This document shows, piece by piece, positions 1 to 9,652 of a stretch of 64,000 nt of DNA; the first letter of the stretch is position 1; the number at the start of each line of letters is the position of its first letter. A program made the position numbers and the translations under genes. The notes beneath the pieces are model-generated. The model was not told the origin of the DNA and searched no databases. It saw only the letters and a list, made by a program, of their open reading frames with translations. Source of the DNA: Aphanothece cf. minutissima CCALA 015. Lineage in GTDB: Bacteria; Cyanobacteriota; Cyanobacteriia; PCC-6307; Cyanobiaceae. The stretch is from positions 1 through 64,000 of the forward strand of contig PVWP01000007.1 of NCBI GenBank assembly GCA_003003925.1. The letters are read 5' to 3'.

Positions 1-347
1 GTGGAGGTGACCCACTCACAGAACTGGTTCCACACCGAAGCGCCGGAGCGCTGCTGGAGAGTGGCGGTCATGAGTGCGTAGAAGGAAGACACCGAGCACT
101 GGCGCGGAAACGCCGCGTCGGTGGAAGGAGATGGGGGCGGAATTCCGTCCCCCGCAGCACTGTAACAGTGTGTTGCGGAGTGTGAGGGCCGCCTTCATGA
201 AGAAAAGCTTTGCTTCGAGGTGGGCGCCTCCCGCGACCCCCCTCCCAGGCTCCCCTCGCCGGCCCCCTGCCCCCGGGCGGCCGGCACCCCACCGGCGGCC
301 CGGGCGCGCTTGTTAGCGTCCGGGGACCCCCTCGAGCCGCGTCAGCC
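1..347. other. Leader region without a convincing gene
   Basis: I find no supportable gene here. A plus-strand reading frame is open from base 1 to a TAG at 79-81 and could be the last residues of an upstream gene, but 26 codons are too few to identify. The second half is very C-rich. The region should carry the promoter of the radical SAM gene starting at 348, but I see no clear -35/-10 pair. Confidence 0.5.
133..153. repeat. Strong inverted repeat upstream of the radical SAM gene
   Basis: The 21 bases contain the perfect palindrome CGGAATTCCG flanked by GGGG and CCCC arms, with one mismatched pair between. It would fold into a stable hairpin. There is no following T-run, so it could be a Rho-independent-like end of an upstream transcript or an operator. 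Confidence 0.4.
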
Positions 348-1919
348 GTGAGCGATCAACGGGTGCTGCTCGTGCGGCTGCCCTGCAATCCGATCTTCCC
401 GATCGGCCCGATCTATCTGGCCGATCACCTGCACAAGTGCTTCCCCACGCTGCCCCAGCGGATCCTGGATCTGGCGGCCGTGCCTCTCCTCGACGTGCAG
501 CGGGTGCTCCTGGAGGTGGTCGACCAGTTCCGGCCCACCCTGCTGGTGTTCTCCTGGCGGGACATCCAGATCTACGCCCCGGTCGATGGCCGGGGCGGCA
601 ATCCGCTGCAGAACTCCTTCGAGGTGTTCTATTCCGCCAATCCCCTCAAGCGCCTGCGGGGGGCGATCGGCGGGCTGCGGCTGATGGGTTCCTATTACGG
701 CGAGCTGTGGCGCAACCTGCGGCTGGTGCGCCGGGGTCTGCGGCGCGCCCGCCGGCACAACCCCGGGGCCCGGGTGGTGATCGGCGGCGGGGCGGTGAGC
801 GTCTTTTACGAGCAGCTGGGCCGCGGCCTGCCCACCGGCTCCGTGGTGTCGGTGGGGGAAGGGGAAGGGCTGCTGGAGAAACTGATCCGCGGCCAGTCGC
901 TCGCTGGCGAACGCTGCTATTTGGTGGGCGAGGCCCCCCGTCCGGGCCTGATCCACGAGCAGCCGGCGGGCCTGGAGAAGACCGCCTGCGACTACGCCTA
1001 CATCGAAGCGATCTGGCCCCAGCTGAACTGGTACCTCGACGGCGGTGACTTCTACGTCGGCGTCCAGACCAAGCGCGGCTGCCCCCACAACTGCTGCTAC
1101 TGCGTCTACACCGTGGTGGAGGGCAAGGCCGTGCGCGTCAACCCGATCGCCGAGGTGGTGCGGGAGATGCGCCAGCTGTATGACCGGGGCGTGCGGGGCT
1201 TCTGGTTCACCGATGCCCAGTTCATCCCAGCCCGGCGCTACATCGACGACGCCAAGGACCTGCTGCGGGCCATTCAGGCGGAGGGCCTCACGGACATCCG
1301 CTGGGCGGCCTACATCCGTGCCGACAATCTCGATGCCGAGCTGGCCGAGCTGATGGTGGCCACGGGGATGAGCTACTTCGAGATCGGCATCACCTCGGGC
1401 TCCCAGGAGCTCGTCCGCAAGATGCGCATGGGCTACAACCTGCGCACGGTGCTGGAGAACTGCCGGATGCTGGCGGCAGCCGGCTTCCGGGAGCATGTCT
1501 CCGTCAACTATTCGTTCAACGTGATCGACGAACGGCCCGAGACCATCCGCCAGACGATCGCCTATCACCGGGAACTGGAGCGCATCTTCGGTGCCGCTTT
1601 GGTGGAGCCGGCGATCTTCTTCATCGGCCTCCAGCCCCACACCCACCTGGAGCAGTACGCCTTCGACCAGGGGATGCTCAAGCCCGGCTACGACCCGATG
1701 AGCCTCATGCCCTGGACGGCCCGCAAGCTGCTGTGGAACCCGGAACCGATGGGTCGGGTGTTCGGCCGGATCTGCCTGGAGGCCTTTGAGCGCAATCCGG
1801 CCGACTTCGGCCGCACCGTGATGGACCTGCTCGAGCGGGAGTACGGCGTGGCTCCCCTGGAGCAGGCGCTGCGGGCGCCGGTGGAGGGGCGCCGGGCCCT
1901 GGCCACGGCGACGCTCTGA
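348..1919 (+). CDS. B12-binding-domain radical SAM protein
   Basis: A 523-residue protein with an N-terminal cobalamin-binding-like region (about residues 1-200, beginning VSDQRVLLVRLPCNPIFPIG) followed by a radical SAM core. The 4Fe-4S motif CxxxCxxC is C245-C249-C252 in the segment RGCPHNCCYCVY. Family members use SAM and often cobalamin for methylation or ring chemistry; the substrate is not evident. Cyanobacterial proteins of this type are sometimes labelled photosystem II high-light acclimation radical SAM protein; I cannot confirm that link here. The GTG at 348 was chosen because the reading upstream is low-complexity Pro/Gly/Arg, while similarity to the family begins at once after this codon. 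It stands alone, followed after about 150 bases by an RTX gene. Confidence 0.85.
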   Translation: MSDQRVLLVRLPCNPIFPIGPIYLADHLHKCFPTLPQRILDLAAVPLLDVQRVLLEVVDQFRPTLLVFSWRDIQIYAPVDGRGGNPLQNSFEVFYSANPLKRLRGAIGGLRLMGSYYGELWRNLRLVRRGLRRARRHNPGARVVIGGGAVSVFYEQLGRGLPTGSVVSVGEGEGLLEKLIRGQSLAGERCYLVGEAPRPGLIHEQPAGLEKTACDYAYIEAIWPQLNWYLDGGDFYVGVQTKRGCPHNCCYCVYTVVEGKAVRVNPIAEVVREMRQLYDRGVRGFWFTDAQFIPARRYIDDAKDLLRAIQAEGLTDIRWAAYIRADNLDAELAELMVATGMSYFEIGITSGSQELVRKMRMGYNLRTVLENCRMLAAAGFREHVSVNYSFNVIDERPETIRQTIAYHRELERIFGAALVEPAIFFIGLQPHTHLEQYAFDQGMLKPGYDPMSLMPWTARKLLWNPEPMGRVFGRICLEAFERNPADFGRTVMDLLEREYGVAPLEQALRAPVEGRRALATATL

Positions 1920-2070
1920 GCGGAAAGCAACAGGACCCCAGCCACGATTGACGCAACGAACAGTCGTGACTCTTTGGGTCGCCTACCTTTACGGGGCGGT
2001 CCAGCGGTGGTTTCAGGCCCCTGTTCTGCAAGCCTGCCCCCACCCAGGCTCCCCCAAGCACTTCCCCAGC

Positions 2071-4032
2071 ATGGCCACCATCAACGTCAATCCGTCCGGC
2101 ATCCCCTCGCTGCGTGAGGCCATCAATGCGGCAGCGGCAGGGGACACGATCCTGCTGGCGGATGGCACTTACGACACGATCCGGTCCCTGGCCAAGCAGT
2201 CCTCGGTCCCCGGGGTGGTCCGATCCTCCGGCTACGCCGTGAGCGGCACATCCGAGGCGGGCACCATCGTCAGGGACACCCGCATCTTTCAGAGAAACAC
2301 GGATGGCCCCAACGGGCCCGGCACGGTCGCGAACCTGACCCTGGACTACAGCGCCGGTGGCCTCGCCGATGGCAACGCCCTGCTGCGGGCCACCTCCGGC
2401 GCGTTCGTTGTGCAGGATGTCACCTTCCGAGGCACCCACACCGGCTGGAACGGCAACGGCAACCTCTACATGTCGTTGACCTCGTTTTCGGCCACCGCGC
2501 CGATCACGACGCATCTGACCCTGGACGATGTCACGGTCACGATCAAGGGGCAGGGTGGGTTCAACCCCTTGACCGGGGCTGGAGGTTCCGCCTTCCTTCA
2601 TAGCTGGAACAACAGCGGCAGCCTTCTCATCCGCGACAGCCTCTTCGATGAAGCCGGTTTTCTGAGCAGCTTCAACATCCTCAATTTCACCGGTTCCGTT
2701 GCCGCCGGTTCGGTTCAGATCTCCGGCAATCTGTTCACCCGCTCTGACAACCAGACCGTGGTGCGCCCCACGGGCAATATCCTCGGCAATGTGGCTGCGA
2801 CGCTGAGCGGCAATGCCTTCGAGAATGGCTCCTATCTTGATCTCTATGACGTCAGCAAGCTCATCACGCTGACATCGAACACGTTTTTGACCATTGCCAA
2901 TGGCTTCGGCCTTCGCATCACTGGCCCCACTGTCGGGGTGCTGCCGATCCTGACCGGCACCAACGTCTTCAGCGGACCGGGCCTGGCCCTCAAATATGTG
3001 GATGCCGGCGATAACAAGTCCATCAGCCTTTCCGGGACCAGCACCGTCAATGGCACGGCCTTCACCAAGCTCACCGCCGCCGGGCAGGGCAACGACACGC
3101 TCTCCCTCGCCGCCGGCTTCGCCGATTGGGTGAGCGGTGATGATGGCAATGATTCCATTTCCACCGGCGACCTGGCCGATGTTCTGCTGGGAGGCGCGGG
3201 CAACGACACCCTGACCGGCGGCACCGGTAACGACACCGTCCGCGGTGGGGCCGGCAATGACACCATCAACTACACCGTTGATTCCCATGGTGCCGATGCA
3301 GTGGATGGGGGGGCTGACGCCGACACCCTGGCGCTCACCTCTGGTGCGGGCGATCAAATTCTCAACGTCACCTTCAACGGAACGTCCATCACGGCCTTTG
3401 AAGGCGGAACTTTGACGAACGTGGAGGCGGTGACGGCCAACCTCGGGGCAGGTACGGGGGATGTACTGCTCTACGAATCGACGCCTGGGGGTGTCACCGT
3501 CAACCTGGCACTCGGCACGGCAAGTGGTTTTTCATCGATCGCAGGGATCGAAAATGTGCGGTCCAATGGTGGAGCTGACTCACTCACCGGCGACAGCTCG
3601 AACAACAGGCTCAACGGACTCGGAAACAACGACACCATCGATGGTGGCGGTGGCAACGACACCCTGACCGGTGGCCTGGGGGTGGATCTGCTGACAGGAG
3701 GTTCCGGAGATGACACCTTCCTCTACACCGCCAGCGCTGAAACCGGTACGACGGCGGCGACCCGTGACAGCATCACGGATTTCGAGGGCGCTGGCGTTGC
3801 CGGAGGCGACCTCATCAATGTCAATGCGATAGATGCCAACACCGGCGCGGGTGGCAACCAGAACTTCACCTTCATCGGCAATGCGGCCTTCTCGGCTGCG
3901 GGCCAGTTGCGTTTCTTCCAGGACGGCACCAATACCATTCTGGAAGCCAACACCACTGGCGTGACGGGAGCTGAATTCACCATCCAGGTGAATGGCCTGC
4001 ATACCTTTGTCGCCGCCGACTTTGTTCTGTAG
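2071..4032 (+). CDS. Secreted beta-helix / RTX calcium-binding repeat protein
   Basis: A 653-residue protein. Residues 1 to about 340 have short repeated beta-strand units rich in N, G, T and S (segments such as LLIRDSLFDEAG and QISGNLFTRSDN), typical of a right-handed parallel beta-helix. Residues about 350-560 contain RTX nonapeptides of the GGxGNDTLxG type (for example GGAGNDTLTGGTGNDTVRGG) that bind calcium. The C-terminus (AADFVL) lacks charged residues, as in many type I secretion substrates. There is no signal peptide. ATG 2071 is preferred over an in-frame TTG at 1948 because the 41 intervening codons look non-coding. By eye the base composition is less GC-rich than the neighbours. 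The function is unknown; a surface adhesin or polysaccharide-active beta-helix is possible. Confidence 0.8.
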   Translation: MATINVNPSGIPSLREAINAAAAGDTILLADGTYDTIRSLAKQSSVPGVVRSSGYAVSGTSEAGTIVRDTRIFQRNTDGPNGPGTVANLTLDYSAGGLADGNALLRATSGAFVVQDVTFRGTHTGWNGNGNLYMSLTSFSATAPITTHLTLDDVTVTIKGQGGFNPLTGAGGSAFLHSWNNSGSLLIRDSLFDEAGFLSSFNILNFTGSVAAGSVQISGNLFTRSDNQTVVRPTGNILGNVAATLSGNAFENGSYLDLYDVSKLITLTSNTFLTIANGFGLRITGPTVGVLPILTGTNVFSGPGLALKYVDAGDNKSISLSGTSTVNGTAFTKLTAAGQGNDTLSLAAGFADWVSGDDGNDSISTGDLADVLLGGAGNDTLTGGTGNDTVRGGAGNDTINYTVDSHGADAVDGGADADTLALTSGAGDQILNVTFNGTSITAFEGGTLTNVEAVTANLGAGTGDVLLYESTPGGVTVNLALGTASGFSSIAGIENVRSNGGADSLTGDSSNNRLNGLGNNDTIDGGGGNDTLTGGLGVDLLTGGSGDDTFLYTASAETGTTAATRDSITDFEGAGVAGGDLINVNAIDANTGAGGNQNFTFIGNAAFSAAGQLRFFQDGTNTILEANTTGVTGAEFTIQVNGLHTFVAADFVL

Positions 4033-4066
4033 GTTCCCTGGCGGCGGGCCTCGGCTCCGCTGAGCG

Positions 4067-4870
4067 CTACGTCTTCCGCCAGCGCCGCAGCACCAGCAGT
4101 CCCCCCAGCCCGATCCACCCCACCAGACCCCCGATGGGGTTGGGATGGGTTCCGCCCGGGCCCGCCAGCCATGGGGGGGCGCCTGGCAGCAGTTCCAGCA
4201 GGCCCGCCTGCAGGGCAAACCAGCCCCCCACCAGTCCGCCGTGCAGGCCGACCGCCCCCCAGAGCACCCCGCCATCGTCCCTGCGCACCAGGGCCAGGTT
4301 CAGTCCCAGCAGCAGCAGACCCCCCAGCAGGCCCACCGCCCCCAGTCCGCCGGGCTGACTCCAGGGGTGGACGAGGGCGAAGACGGCCGCCTGCAGCAGC
4401 AGTGCGCCACCGGGGGGCATCTGGCGTTGCAGTTCGCCCCACAGCCAGCCGCGGAACACCAGCTCCTCGGCAAAGCCCACCCCCACCAGCAGGGCCAGGG
4501 CGTTGAGCAGCTCCCCTCCGTCCAGGCCGGCCGGGCCGATCCAGCGGGCGCTTCCCGAGGCCAGCAGGGCCACCGCCACCAGGGCCAGCAGCGCCAGGGC
4601 CCGCAGCAGTCCCCTCCCGAAGGCCCCCAGCACCGCCGGCAGCGGGGCCAGCACCCCTAGACTCCGCCATGGGTGGGGTTCCCCCCAGACCCTGCGTAAC
4701 CGCAGCGGCAGGGTCAGCAGCAGCAGCACCAGGGCCACCACCGCCCCGGCCAGATCGACCTGATCAGGGCGCAGCCCCGGGGCGAGACCGCCCAGGGGCC
4801 GCACCAGCAGCCAGCCCAGGCCGTAGAGCAGCGGCACGTAGAGAAGGGTGCCGCTCCAGCGGGGGCCCAC
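4067..4870 (-). CDS. CPBP family intramembrane metalloprotease
   Basis: A 267-residue polytopic membrane protein with about seven hydrophobic segments. The CPBP (CAAX protease and bacteriocin-processing, ABI) signature EExxxR is present as EELVFRGWLWGEL, followed by a downstream FALVHPW histidine motif and a third His in GLHGGLVGGW. Members are integral-membrane proteases or immunity/maturation factors; the substrate here is unknown. The GTG start at 4870 abuts the TGA of clpS with no gap, so the two are surely co-transcribed and possibly translationally coupled. It converges with the RTX gene, leaving 34 bases between stops. Confidence 0.85.
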   Translation of the reverse strand: MGPRWSGTLLYVPLLYGLGWLLVRPLGGLAPGLRPDQVDLAGAVVALVLLLLTLPLRLRRVWGEPHPWRSLGVLAPLPAVLGAFGRGLLRALALLALVAVALLASGSARWIGPAGLDGGELLNALALLVGVGFAEELVFRGWLWGELQRQMPPGGALLLQAAVFALVHPWSQPGGLGAVGLLGGLLLLGLNLALVRRDDGGVLWGAVGLHGGLVGGWFALQAGLLELLPGAPPWLAGPGGTHPNPIGGLVGWIGLGGLLVLRRWRKT

Positions 4871-5230
4871 TCAGCTCTCCGGCTCGATCGTGCTCGTCAG
4901 GCCCTTGGCCTTGAGGGTTTCGCAGTAGAACTCCGCCGGTTCCAGATCGCAGACGATCACCAGTCCCACGCCCGTGTTGTGGGCCTCCAGCATCACGGCG
5001 ATCGCATCCTGCTCACTGAGGGAGGGCACCACCTGGCGCAGGGTGTTCACCACGTACTCCATGCTGTTCACGGGGTCGTTGTGAAGCAGCACCTTGTAGC
5101 GGGGTGAGGTCTTGCGCACCCGCTCCGGCGCCTTCTCGATCACGGCGGCCCCCCCCGGCGAACGGGAGGGGGTTTCGGTGGCCGCCGGGACGGTGGAGCC
5201 GGTGGCGAAGGGCGGGATGGTCATGGGCAT
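4871..5230 (-). CDS. clpS: ATP-dependent Clp protease adaptor ClpS
   Basis: A 119-residue protein. ClpS delivers N-degron substrates (bulky N-terminal residues) to the ClpA/ClpC chaperone of the Clp protease. The core starts at RYKVLLHNDPVNSMEYVV, with the HNDP and binding-pocket residues, and continues through MLEAHNTGVGLVIVCDLEPA. The first 35 residues are a Pro/Ala/Thr-rich, probably unstructured tail. The start was set at the ATG at 5230 (MPMTIPP); a second ATG six bases later (5224) is equally possible. Codons further upstream read into dapL and look non-coding. It sits 29 bases after dapL and directly before a CPBP protease. Confidence 0.92.
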   Translation of the reverse strand: MPMTIPPFATGSTVPAATETPSRSPGGAAVIEKAPERVRKTSPRYKVLLHNDPVNSMEYVVNTLRQVVPSLSEQDAIAVMLEAHNTGVGLVIVCDLEPAEFYCETLKAKGLTSTIEPES

Positions 5231-5259
5231 GGCCGCTCCGGTCCTGACAGGGGCCAACT

Positions 5260-6486
5260 CTAAAGAGCCCGGATCCGGCGCATCGCCTCGTCCACGTTGG
5301 CGCGGGAGTTGAAGGCGGAGAGGCGGAAATAGCCCTCGCCCGCCGCGCCGAAGCCGCTGCCGGGGGTGCCCACCACATGGGCCTGGTTGAGCAGGTGGTC
5401 GAAGAAGCCCCAGGAATCCAGCCCGTCGGGGGTCTTGATCCACACGTACGGGGCCTGCTGGCCCCCGTACACCTGCAGGCCGGCAGCCTCCAGTTCACGG
5501 CGGATGATGGCGGCGTTCTCCATGTAGAAGCGGATCAGGCCCCGCACCTGCTCCTGGCCTTCCGGCGAGTACACGGCTTCGGCGCCCCGCTGCACGATGT
5601 AGCTCACGCCGTTGAACTTGGTGCTCTGGCGCCGGTTCCAGAGGCCCCACAGCTCCACCGGCTCGCCGTTGGCCGTGGTGCCGGTGAGTCCCCGGGGCAC
5701 CACGGTGAAGGCGCAGCGGGTGCCGGTGAAGCCGGCGTTCTTGGAGAAGGAGCGGAACTCGATCGCGCAGCGCCGTGCCCCCTCGATTTCGTAGATGGAG
5801 TGGGGCAGCTCCGGATCGGAGATGAACGCCTCGTAGGCGGCGTCGAAGAGGATCAGGGCGTTGTGGGCCAGGGCGTAGTCCACCCACTGCTTCAGCTGTT
5901 CCCGGGTGGCGACCGCGCCGGTGGGGTTGTTGGGGAAGCAGAGGTAGATGAGGTCGACCGGCTGCTCCGGCAGGGGGGCCACGAAACCGTTGGCCGCGGT
6001 GATCGGCAGGTAGGTGAGGCCCCCGTAGCGGCCGCCCCCGTCGGCGTCGCCGGTGCGGCCCGCCATCACGTTGCTGTCGACGTACACCGGATAGACCGGA
6101 TCGGTGACGGCGATGCGGTTGCCGGCCCCGAGGATGTCGAGGATGTTGCTGCTGTCGCACTTGGAGCCGTCGGAGATGAAGATCTCCTCGGCGCTCACCT
6201 CGCAGCCCCGGGCCTGGAAGTCGTGGCGGGCGATTGCCTCCCGCAGCCAGCCGTAGCCCTGCTCGGGGCCGTAGCCGTGGAAGCCCTCCCGGGTGCCCAT
6301 GGCCTCGATCGCCTGTTGCATCGCCTCCCGGCAGGCCGCCGGCAGGGGTTCAGTGACGTCGCCGATCCCCAGGCGGATCACGGCCGCCCCGGGATGGGCC
6401 TCCGTGAACGCCTTGACGCGCCGGGCGATCTCGGGGAACAGGTAGCCCGCCTTGAGCCGGAGATAGCTGTCGTTGACCTGGACCAT
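5260..6486 (-). CDS. dapL: LL-diaminopimelate aminotransferase
   Basis: A 408-residue PLP-dependent aminotransferase (fold type I, DapL subgroup) that converts tetrahydrodipicolinate plus glutamate to LL-diaminopimelate, the short lysine/peptidoglycan route used by cyanobacteria and plants. The cofactor lysine is K249 in [15 protein letters not shown]. Other family motifs are GDVTEPLP near the N-terminus, FPNNPTGAV, and the C-terminal [16 protein letters not shown]. Length and start are normal for DapL. It is divergent from the radical SAM/DUF2344 gene (99 bases between starts) and upstream of clpS on the same strand. Confidence 0.96.
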   Translation of the reverse strand: MVQVNDSYLRLKAGYLFPEIARRVKAFTEAHPGAAVIRLGIGDVTEPLPAACREAMQQAIEAMGTREGFHGYGPEQGYGWLREAIARHDFQARGCEVSAEEIFISDGSKCDSSNILDILGAGNRIAVTDPVYPVYVDSNVMAGRTGDADGGGRYGGLTYLPITAANGFVAPLPEQPVDLIYLCFPNNPTGAVATREQLKQWVDYALAHNALILFDAAYEAFISDPELPHSIYEIEGARRCAIEFRSFSKNAGFTGTRCAFTVVPRGLTGTTANGEPVELWGLWNRRQSTKFNGVSYIVQRGAEAVYSPEGQEQVRGLIRFYMENAAIIRRELEAAGLQVYGGQQAPYVWIKTPDGLDSWGFFDHLLNQAHVVGTPGSGFGAAGEGYFRLSAFNSRANVDEAMRRIRAL

Positions 6487-6585
6487 GGGTGGGAAGCGGA
6501 AGGCGGGGCGGCGGGGCCAGCCGGCATCTTCCTATGGCGCGGGCCGGCCTGCCTACGCTCGGCCTGCAGCCCGCCGGTCGCCGCC

Positions 6586-9276
6586 GTGCCCTCCGCCACC
6601 GCTGACGCGTTCGTCGCCCGCACCGCCGACGCTCCCGTCGCCTTCGCCGAGCTGGTCGACGGCGGCATCGCCCGGCCGGCGCGCTACCTCGGCAACGAGC
6701 GGGGGGTGGAGCCCCGCGACTGGTCGGCGGCCCGGGTGCGCTGGGCACTCACCTATCCGGAGGTTTATGAGGTCGGCGCCAGCAACCTCGGCCACGTGCT
6801 GCTCTACGCGATCCTCAATGCCGTTCCGGGCCAGCTGTGCGATCGGGCCTACCTGCCGGCCCCCGATCTCGCGGCCCGTCTGCGGGAGCGGGGGGCGCCC
6901 CTGTTCGCGGTGGAGAGCCACCGGCCCCTGACCGCCTTCGACATCCTCGGCTTCAGCCTCAGCTATGAGCTCGGCGGCACCAACATCCTCGAGATGCTGG
7001 ATCTGGCGGGCATCCCGATCCGTGCCGCCGACCGGGGCGACCTGCCCCTGGACCACCCGGCGGCACCGCCGCTGATCTTCGCCGGCGGCCCCACCGCCAC
7101 GGGCAACCCCGAGCCCTTCGCACCCTTCTTCGATTTTCTGGCCCTGGGGGATGGGGAGGAGCTGCTGCCCGAAATCGGCCTGGTGGTGGCCGAGGGGCGG
7201 GCCGCCGGCCTGGGCCGCCGGGCCCTGCTGCGGGATCTGGCTGAGGTGCCCGGGGTCTACGTGCCCTCCCTGTATGCCCCCGGGCCCGACGGCGTGAGCC
7301 TGCGGCCGCTGGAGCCGGGCCTGGCGCCCCGCATCCAGCGGCGCACCGCCACCCCCATGCCCCACTACGCCATGGGCCTGGTGCCCCACATCGAGACGGT
7401 CCACGACCGACTCACGGTGGAGATCCGCCGCGGCTGCACCCGCGGCTGCCGCTTCTGCCAGCCGGGGATGCTGACCCGCCCGGCCCGGGACGTGGAGCCG
7501 GAGGCGGTCATCGAAGCGGTGGAGGAGGGCATGCTCCGCACCGGCTACAGCGACTTCTCGCTGCTGTCGCTCAGCTGCAGCGATTACCTCTCCCTGCCGG
7601 CGGTGGGGGTGGAGCTGCGCAACCGGCTGGCGGAGCACAACGTCAGCCTCACCCTGCCCAGCCAGCGGGTCGATCGCTTCGACCATTCCATCGCCCACAT
7701 CCTCGGCGGCACCCGCCGGGCCGGGCTCACCTTCGCCCCCGAGGCCGGCACCCAGCGCCTGCGGGACATCGTCAACAAGGGACTCACGGATGCGGAGCTG
7801 CTGCGCGGCATCCGCACCGCCATGGAGAACGGCTACAACCGCGTGAAGCTCTATTTCATGATCGGCCTGCCGGGCGAGACCGACGCCGACGTGCTCGGCA
7901 TCGTCGACACCTGCCGGGGGCTGCAGCAGCAGTGCCGCGACCTGGGACGGCTGCAGCTCAACCTGACGATCAGCAATTTCACCCCCAAGCCCCACACGCC
8001 GTTCCAGTGGCACAGCGTGTCCACCGCCGAATTCCGGCGGCGGCAGCAGCTGCTGCGCGACGCCCTGCGGCCCCTGCGGGGGATCAAGACCAACTACACC
8101 GACGTGCGGCTGTCGGCGGTGGAGGACTTCGTCGGCCGCGGCGACCGGCGGCTGGCGCCGGTGATCGAGGCGGCCTGGCGGGCCGGCGCGGGGTTGGATG
8201 CCTGGTTCGAATCCGCCGACCGCAGCCATGCCGCCTGGACCGGCGCCATCGAGGCCGCCGGCCTGGGGGGCTCCTACCGGGCCCTGGAGATGGGCGGCTG
8301 GAGCGCGGCGGAGGCCTTCGCCACCGGCGATCTGGAGGCCTTCTGCCGCCAGCCCCTGCCCTGGGACCACATCGATTCGGGGGTCGACAAGGCCTGGCTG
8401 GCGGAGGACCTGGGCCGGGCCCTCGCCGCCGCCGTCGTGCCCGACTGCTCCTTCGAGGGCTGCAGCAGCTGCGGGGTCTGCGGCCCGGAGCTGGGGCACA
8501 ACGTGGTGATCCCGCCACCGCCCGTGCCGCCGCCGCTGCCGCCGCGGGCGCCGGCCAGCGAGCGGGTCTGCCGGCTGCGCTTCGCCTTCGCCAAGACCGG
8601 CTCCCTGGCCCTGATCAGCCATCTCGACACCCTGCGCCTGATGGAGCGGGCCCTGCGCCGCAGCGGCCTGCCGGTGAGCTTCACGGGCGGTTTCCATCCC
8701 CTGCCGCGGCTGCAGGTGGCCCTGCCCCTGCCCCTGGGGGTGGAGGGCCTGCACGAATGGCTCGACCTTGATTTCGCCGCCCCGGTCGACCCCGAGACGG
8801 CCCGGGAGTGCCTGCAGGCGCAGCTCAGCGCCGAGCTGACCCTGCTCTCGGTCCGGGCCGTCCCCCTGGAGACCCCCGGCCTGGCCCAGCAGATCCGTTC
8901 CGCCCAGTGGCGGTTCACCCTGCGGCCGGGCCCGGATCCGGCGGCCCCCGATCGGGCGGCACTGACGCCGGAGCGCTGGGCCGCGGCGGTCGCTGCACTG
9001 CTGGAGGCCACCAGCCTGCCCTGGCAGGACCAGGACAAGAAGGGCCGCCCCCGGGAGCGCGAGTGCCGCCCCTACCTGCTCGACCTCCACCTGGTGGCCC
9101 CCGCGGGGCCCTCCGCGGCAGGGGGGGACCAGGTGCTGGATCTGGAGGCCGTTGTGGATCCCCAGGGCCGCAGCCTGCGGCCGGACCATCTGCGCCACTG
9201 GCTGAGCACCGGTCTCGGCCAACCGCTGGTGCTCGGTGCGGTCCAGCGCCGTTGCCTCCGGCTGGACGCATGCTAA
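6586..9276 (+). CDS. Radical SAM protein fused to a DUF2344 domain
   Basis: An 896-residue protein of the rSAM-fuse type (TIGR03960 plus TIGR03936/DUF2344). Residues 30-270 form an N-terminal region related to B12-binding domains. The radical SAM core carries CxxxCxxC at C284-C288-C291 (RGCTRGCRFCQPGMLTRPAR). A small Cys cluster (DCSFEGCSSCGVCG) and a Pro-rich hinge follow, then DUF2344 from about residue 659 (RFAFAKTGSLALISHLD) to the end. The function is not established. In cyanobacteria and some other bacteria it commonly sits directly before rne, as here, which suggests a role linked to RNA or ribosome modification (inference). GTG 6586 is the only plausible start after the divergent dapL; upstream codons are antisense to dapL. 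Confidence 0.85.
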   Translation: MPSATADAFVARTADAPVAFAELVDGGIARPARYLGNERGVEPRDWSAARVRWALTYPEVYEVGASNLGHVLLYAILNAVPGQLCDRAYLPAPDLAARLRERGAPLFAVESHRPLTAFDILGFSLSYELGGTNILEMLDLAGIPIRAADRGDLPLDHPAAPPLIFAGGPTATGNPEPFAPFFDFLALGDGEELLPEIGLVVAEGRAAGLGRRALLRDLAEVPGVYVPSLYAPGPDGVSLRPLEPGLAPRIQRRTATPMPHYAMGLVPHIETVHDRLTVEIRRGCTRGCRFCQPGMLTRPARDVEPEAVIEAVEEGMLRTGYSDFSLLSLSCSDYLSLPAVGVELRNRLAEHNVSLTLPSQRVDRFDHSIAHILGGTRRAGLTFAPEAGTQRLRDIVNKGLTDAELLRGIRTAMENGYNRVKLYFMIGLPGETDADVLGIVDTCRGLQQQCRDLGRLQLNLTISNFTPKPHTPFQWHSVSTAEFRRRQQLLRDALRPLRGIKTNYTDVRLSAVEDFVGRGDRRLAPVIEAAWRAGAGLDAWFESADRSHAAWTGAIEAAGLGGSYRALEMGGWSAAEAFATGDLEAFCRQPLPWDHIDSGVDKAWLAEDLGRALAAAVVPDCSFEGCSSCGVCGPELGHNVVIPPPPVPPPLPPRAPASERVCRLRFAFAKTGSLALISHLDTLRLMERALRRSGLPVSFTGGFHPLPRLQVALPLPLGVEGLHEWLDLDFAAPVDPETARECLQAQLSAELTLLSVRAVPLETPGLAQQIRSAQWRFTLRPGPDPAAPDRAALTPERWAAAVAALLEATSLPWQDQDKKGRPRERECRPYLLDLHLVAPAGPSAAGGDQVLDLEAVVDPQGRSLRPDHLRHWLSTGLGQPLVLGAVQRRCLRLDAC

Positions 9277-9652
9277 GTTCGCCCTAGACAGAGACAGGAA
9301 TAGCGGGGCTCCCTCCCTTCTTCCTCCTCTGCCCAGACGCTTCTGCATCAAGGACGCTTTCTAGAAGCTCCTCGGCGAAAGCGCTATCACAGTCAACATT
9401 GCTTGGTTCGGTCTTCGTTGCTTTGCATCGGGAAGGAACGACATTCCTTTCGTCACGCTGCCGGCCCGTCGACGTCACTGCTCCCATCCGGGCCCCCTGG
9501 CTACGGGGGGCCCGACCAGGCAACCGCCGACTCCCTTGTTTCCGGGGTCCGGCCTGATCTCCTCCAGAGGCTGAGCGGCCGTCACGGTCGCCGTCCGATT
9601 TCTTCCCCCACCTGCCCCCCGGCAGGGCTCCACTGAGCCCACCATCTCTTCC
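9277..9652 (+). promoter_or_regulatory. Long structured leader of rne
   Basis: 376 bases without a gene precede rne. Two perfect hairpins can be drawn: AAGGAA/TTCCTT with a five-base loop at 9433-9449, and a nine-bp CGGGCCCCC/GGGGGCCCG stem with an eight-base loop at 9489-9514. CU-rich tracts follow, up to the ATG. RNase E genes of enterobacteria and cyanobacteria are known to have long 5' untranslated regions through which the enzyme controls its own mRNA. I infer the same role here. No confident -10/-35 pair is visible. Confidence 0.5.

Noticed and set aside
342..1646. Long minus-strand open frame opposite the radical SAM gene
   Set aside because: It is rich in His, Gln, Gly and Ala with no recognisable motif, as expected from the antisense of a GC-rich gene with strong third-position bias.
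2071..4032. Haemolysin toxin
   Set aside because: RTX repeats alone show calcium binding and type I export. The N-terminal part is beta-helical, without the acylation or pore-forming region of RTX toxins.
4986..4995. HIP1 (GCGATCGC) octamers as a special signal
   Set aside because: Several occur (for example near 4988, 12160, 13650, 47845 and 63185), but they are scattered, mostly inside genes, and not clearly in excess for such GC-rich DNA; a genome-wide count would be needed.
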